Below are positions 62,029 to 64,000 of a DNA stretch of 64,000 nucleotides, in pieces. The notes under the pieces were generated by a model. The model made no database searches. It saw only the letters and a list, made by a program, of their open reading frames with translations, and was not told the origin of the DNA. The stretch is from contig NZ_LT594621.1 of the NCBI RefSeq assembly GCF_900091655.1, positions 1,116,001 through 1,180,000 on the forward strand. The letters run 5' to 3'. Position 1 is the stretch's first letter. Every line of letters begins with the position of its first letter. Position numbers and translations under genes: made by a program. The DNA comes from Culturomica massiliensis. GTDB lineage: Bacteria; Bacteroidota; Bacteroidia; Bacteroidales; Marinifilaceae.

Positions 62029-62911
62029 AATATCGATTATTACAGTTAATTACAACGGCTTCAACGACACCTGTGACTTACTCGATTCCGTACAGGAACA
62101 CCTGCATACCCGTACCTACGAAATCATTGTCGTAGACAACGGTTCCCGGAAAAATGAGGCAGCCATGCTCCGGCAGCGTTATCCGCATGCCATCGTTCTC
62201 CGGAGTGAACAAAATCTGGGTTTCGCCGGAGGCAACAACCTGGGGATAGCACAGGCTCAGGGAAAATATATTTTTTTGCTCAACAACGACACCTATATTA
62301 AAGACGATAGTCTGTCCGCTCTCTGTGATACACTCGAAAACAATCCCGATATAGGAGCCGTAAGTCCGAAAATACGCTTTGCATTTCCACCTTACGCCAT
62401 CCAGTATGCCGGATTCACCCCAATGACCCGCTACACCTTGCGCAATCATGCCACCGGATATGACGAACCGGACAAAGGGCAGTACGATATTCCGGGTCCG
62501 ACGGCCTTCCTGCACGGGGCAGCCCTCATGTTCAAAAAAGAAATTCTGGAAGAAATCGGCAACATGTCCGAAATATTTTTCCTCTATTACGAAGAAATGG
62601 ACTGGTGTAGCCGGCTGACCCGGCAAGGATACCGGTTGTGGTATCAACCTGCCTGCACTGTCTACCACAAGGAAAGCCGGTCTACGGGAAACGACAGTCC
62701 GTTGAAAACCTATTATCTCAATCGCAACCGCCTACTGTATTCCTGGCGTAATTGTCCGGGAGCAGAAAAATGGATCGCTTTATTTTACCAATTGACGATA
62801 GCTATTCCTAAAAATATAGTGTTAAATTTGCTGAAAGGAAGAACACGACAGGCAAAAGCCATTTGTAAAGGATGCATGGACTTTTTTTCATTAAAAAACA
62901 AAAAGAAATAA
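62012..62911 (+). CDS. Family 2 glycosyltransferase (rhamnosyltransferase-like)
   Basis: A soluble or membrane-associated GT-A enzyme of 299 residues. It begins PEISIITVNYNGFNDTCDLLDSV, with the metal-binding LLNNDTYI (DxD-like) and an acceptor-side FYYEEMDWCSRLTRQGY motif, as in WbbL-type rhamnosyltransferases. It should add one sugar to the lipid-linked repeat. It overlaps the polymerase end by 17 bases; the next glycosyltransferase starts 1 base after its stop. Confidence 0.92.
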   Translation: MKQTPEISIITVNYNGFNDTCDLLDSVQEHLHTRTYEIIVVDNGSRKNEAAMLRQRYPHAIVLRSEQNLGFAGGNNLGIAQAQGKYIFLLNNDTYIKDDSLSALCDTLENNPDIGAVSPKIRFAFPPYAIQYAGFTPMTRYTLRNHATGYDEPDKGQYDIPGPTAFLHGAALMFKKEILEEIGNMSEIFFLYYEEMDWCSRLTRQGYRLWYQPACTVYHKESRSTGNDSPLKTYYLNRNRLLYSWRNCPGAEKWIALFYQLTIAIPKNIVLNLLKGRTRQAKAICKGCMDFFSLKNKKK

Positions 62912-62912
62912 G

Positions 62913-64000
62913 ATGAACCTTTGGGAAATCATATACTTGATTGAATACATTTGCTGGATATTAGCCGCCGTAGCTGTCAGTTATCCGTTGATATTCACGC
63001 TGGCTTCATTACGCAAACGGGTATTCCATTATCCGGAAGCCCGGAAAAAACGTCGTTTTGCAATCATTTTCCCGGCTTACCGGGAAGACCGGATCATCGA
63101 ATCCGTAATCAGCTCGTTTTTAAGGCAGGAATACCCCAAAGAATACTACGATGTAGTTGTCGTATCCGACCACATGCAGGACAATACAAACGAACGGTTG
63201 TCCCGTTTACCGATTATCCTTCTGAAAGCCAACTATGAAAAAAGCTCAAAAGCCAAAGCGCTCAACTTTGCCATAGATAACCTCGATCCCAACAAATACG
63301 ATATCGTCGTCATCCTGGATGCAGATAACCTTGTCGAACCGGATTTCCTCAATGAGATCAATAAAACCTTTGAAGCCGGTATAAAAGCCGTACAAACACA
63401 CCGTACCGCTAAAAACCGGAATACGGAAATTGCCGTTCTCGATGGAATCAGTGAAGAAGTGAATAACTCGATATTCCGTCGCGGACATGTCAATTTAGGC
63501 ATTTCTTCTGCCCTTATCGGATCAGGTATGGCTTTCGATTACTCATGGTTTCGCAACAACGTTAAACACCTGCATACAGCCGGCGAAGACAAAGAACTGG
63601 AAGTACTATTGCTCAAACAACGCATTTTCATCGAATTCCTCGATTATGTATGGGTATACGACGAAAAAACGCAGGGAGAAAAAGGATTTTACAACCAACG
63701 GAGACGATGGCTGGCTACACAGATCGGACAATGGGGACGTGTATACAGGGACCTGCCCAAAGCCATCTTCTCCGGTAATCTCGATTACAGCGATAAACTG
63801 ATCCAATGGATACTCCCTCCCCGCCTCATTCTTTTCGGCGGAATCATCGTCATGGGAGGACTCATGCAAATTTTAGACTGGCCGCTTGCTATAAAATGGT
63901 GGGGACTGTTTATCATTATGGGAATCACTCTTTGTCTGGCCATACCCGATAAAATGGTCGATGAGGATTTCAAAAAGTCAATCAACAAACTACCCAAACT
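62913..64000 (+). CDS. Membrane-bound family 2 glycosyltransferase, cut by the window edge
   Basis: From the ATG at 62913 an open frame of 362 codons reaches the end of the window without a stop. An amino helix (IEYICWILAAVAVSYPLIFTL) is followed by a GT-A domain: RFAIIFPAYREDRIIESVI, VVVVSDHM, VVILDADNLVEPDFL (DxD), TAGEDKELEVLLL (catalytic ED) and NQRRRWLATQ (QxxRW). This set is that of processive or cellulose-synthase-like transferases. Two more helices begin near 310-350 (LILFGGIIVMGGLM, WGLFIIMGITLCLAI). It belongs to the same operon. Confidence 0.9.
   Translation, partial: MNLWEIIYLIEYICWILAAVAVSYPLIFTLASLRKRVFHYPEARKKRRFAIIFPAYREDRIIESVISSFLRQEYPKEYYDVVVVSDHMQDNTNERLSRLPIILLKANYEKSSKAKALNFAIDNLDPNKYDIVVILDADNLVEPDFLNEINKTFEAGIKAVQTHRTAKNRNTEIAVLDGISEEVNNSIFRRGHVNLGISSALIGSGMAFDYSWFRNNVKHLHTAGEDKELEVLLLKQRIFIEFLDYVWVYDEKTQGEKGFYNQRRRWLATQIGQWGRVYRDLPKAIFSGNLDYSDKLIQWILPPRLILFGGIIVMGGLMQILDWPLAIKWWGLFIIMGITLCLAIPDKMVDEDFKKSINKLPK

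Overview
The window is chromosomal DNA of a Bacteroidales bacterium, probably a gut or oral anaerobe. Signs are the rpmB-rpmG-DUF4295 block, promoters with the Bacteroidetes -7 element TAnnTTTG (two with TTTG exactly 19 nt upstream), many lipoproteins, a SusC/SusD pair with FecR and an ECF sigma factor, and a BfmA/BtgA-type mobilisation gene. The gene mix recalls Odoribacteraceae (Odoribacter, Butyricimonas), but that is an impression and not a proof.

Layout. 1-21.8 kb is core backbone: the end of a sodium:solute symporter, uvrA, ribosomal L28/L33, several periplasmic peptidases (M3, S9, M49-like), bcp-recA, an SGNH hydrolase, an inositol-monophosphatase-like enzyme, a PHP histidinol-phosphatase, argS and an MscS channel. 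21.9-28.9 kb is an AT-rich, decayed mobilisable island: remnants of tyrosine recombinases, a frameshifted DUF5712 mobilisation gene, an intact BfmA-like gene, an HTH gene, and two cargo units that look like defence genes (a two-gene pair shaped like phage lambda RexA/RexB, and a PIN-like nuclease). 29.2-42.1 kb is a SusC/SusD uptake locus: FecR anti-sigma, lipoprotein, SusC with STN domain, SusD, a metalloprotease-like lipoprotein that has lost its zinc motif, a double-DTG aspartic protease with PDZ domain, a thioredoxin-fold protein, and the ECF sigma gene convergent at the far end. The accessory proteins suggest peptides or proteins as substrate.

42.2-52 kb is mixed backbone: HdeD-like protein, ispE, thioredoxin, PAP2 phosphatase, then a divergent cluster of a giant three-module CbxX-type AAA protein, a YbjN-like protein and a cytoplasmic trypsin-like protease fused to a zinc ribbon and a second YbjN-like domain. 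An initiator tRNA-Met follows. 52.2-64 kb holds GNAT, upp, a mannose-1-phosphate guanylyltransferase, two-component proteins and an exopolysaccharide operon (initiating sugar transferase, TolC-like protein, Wzz/Wzc-like protein, polymerase, two GT2 glycosyltransferases) that runs off the right edge.

Two repeat families cut across these regions: 7-bp-period arrays of the form NNNGATT in many intergenic gaps, and a 36-bp palindromic element present twice in opposite orientation, 42 kb apart. The best candidates for something new are the RexAB-shaped pair, the AAA/YbjN/protease cluster and the heptad repeats.
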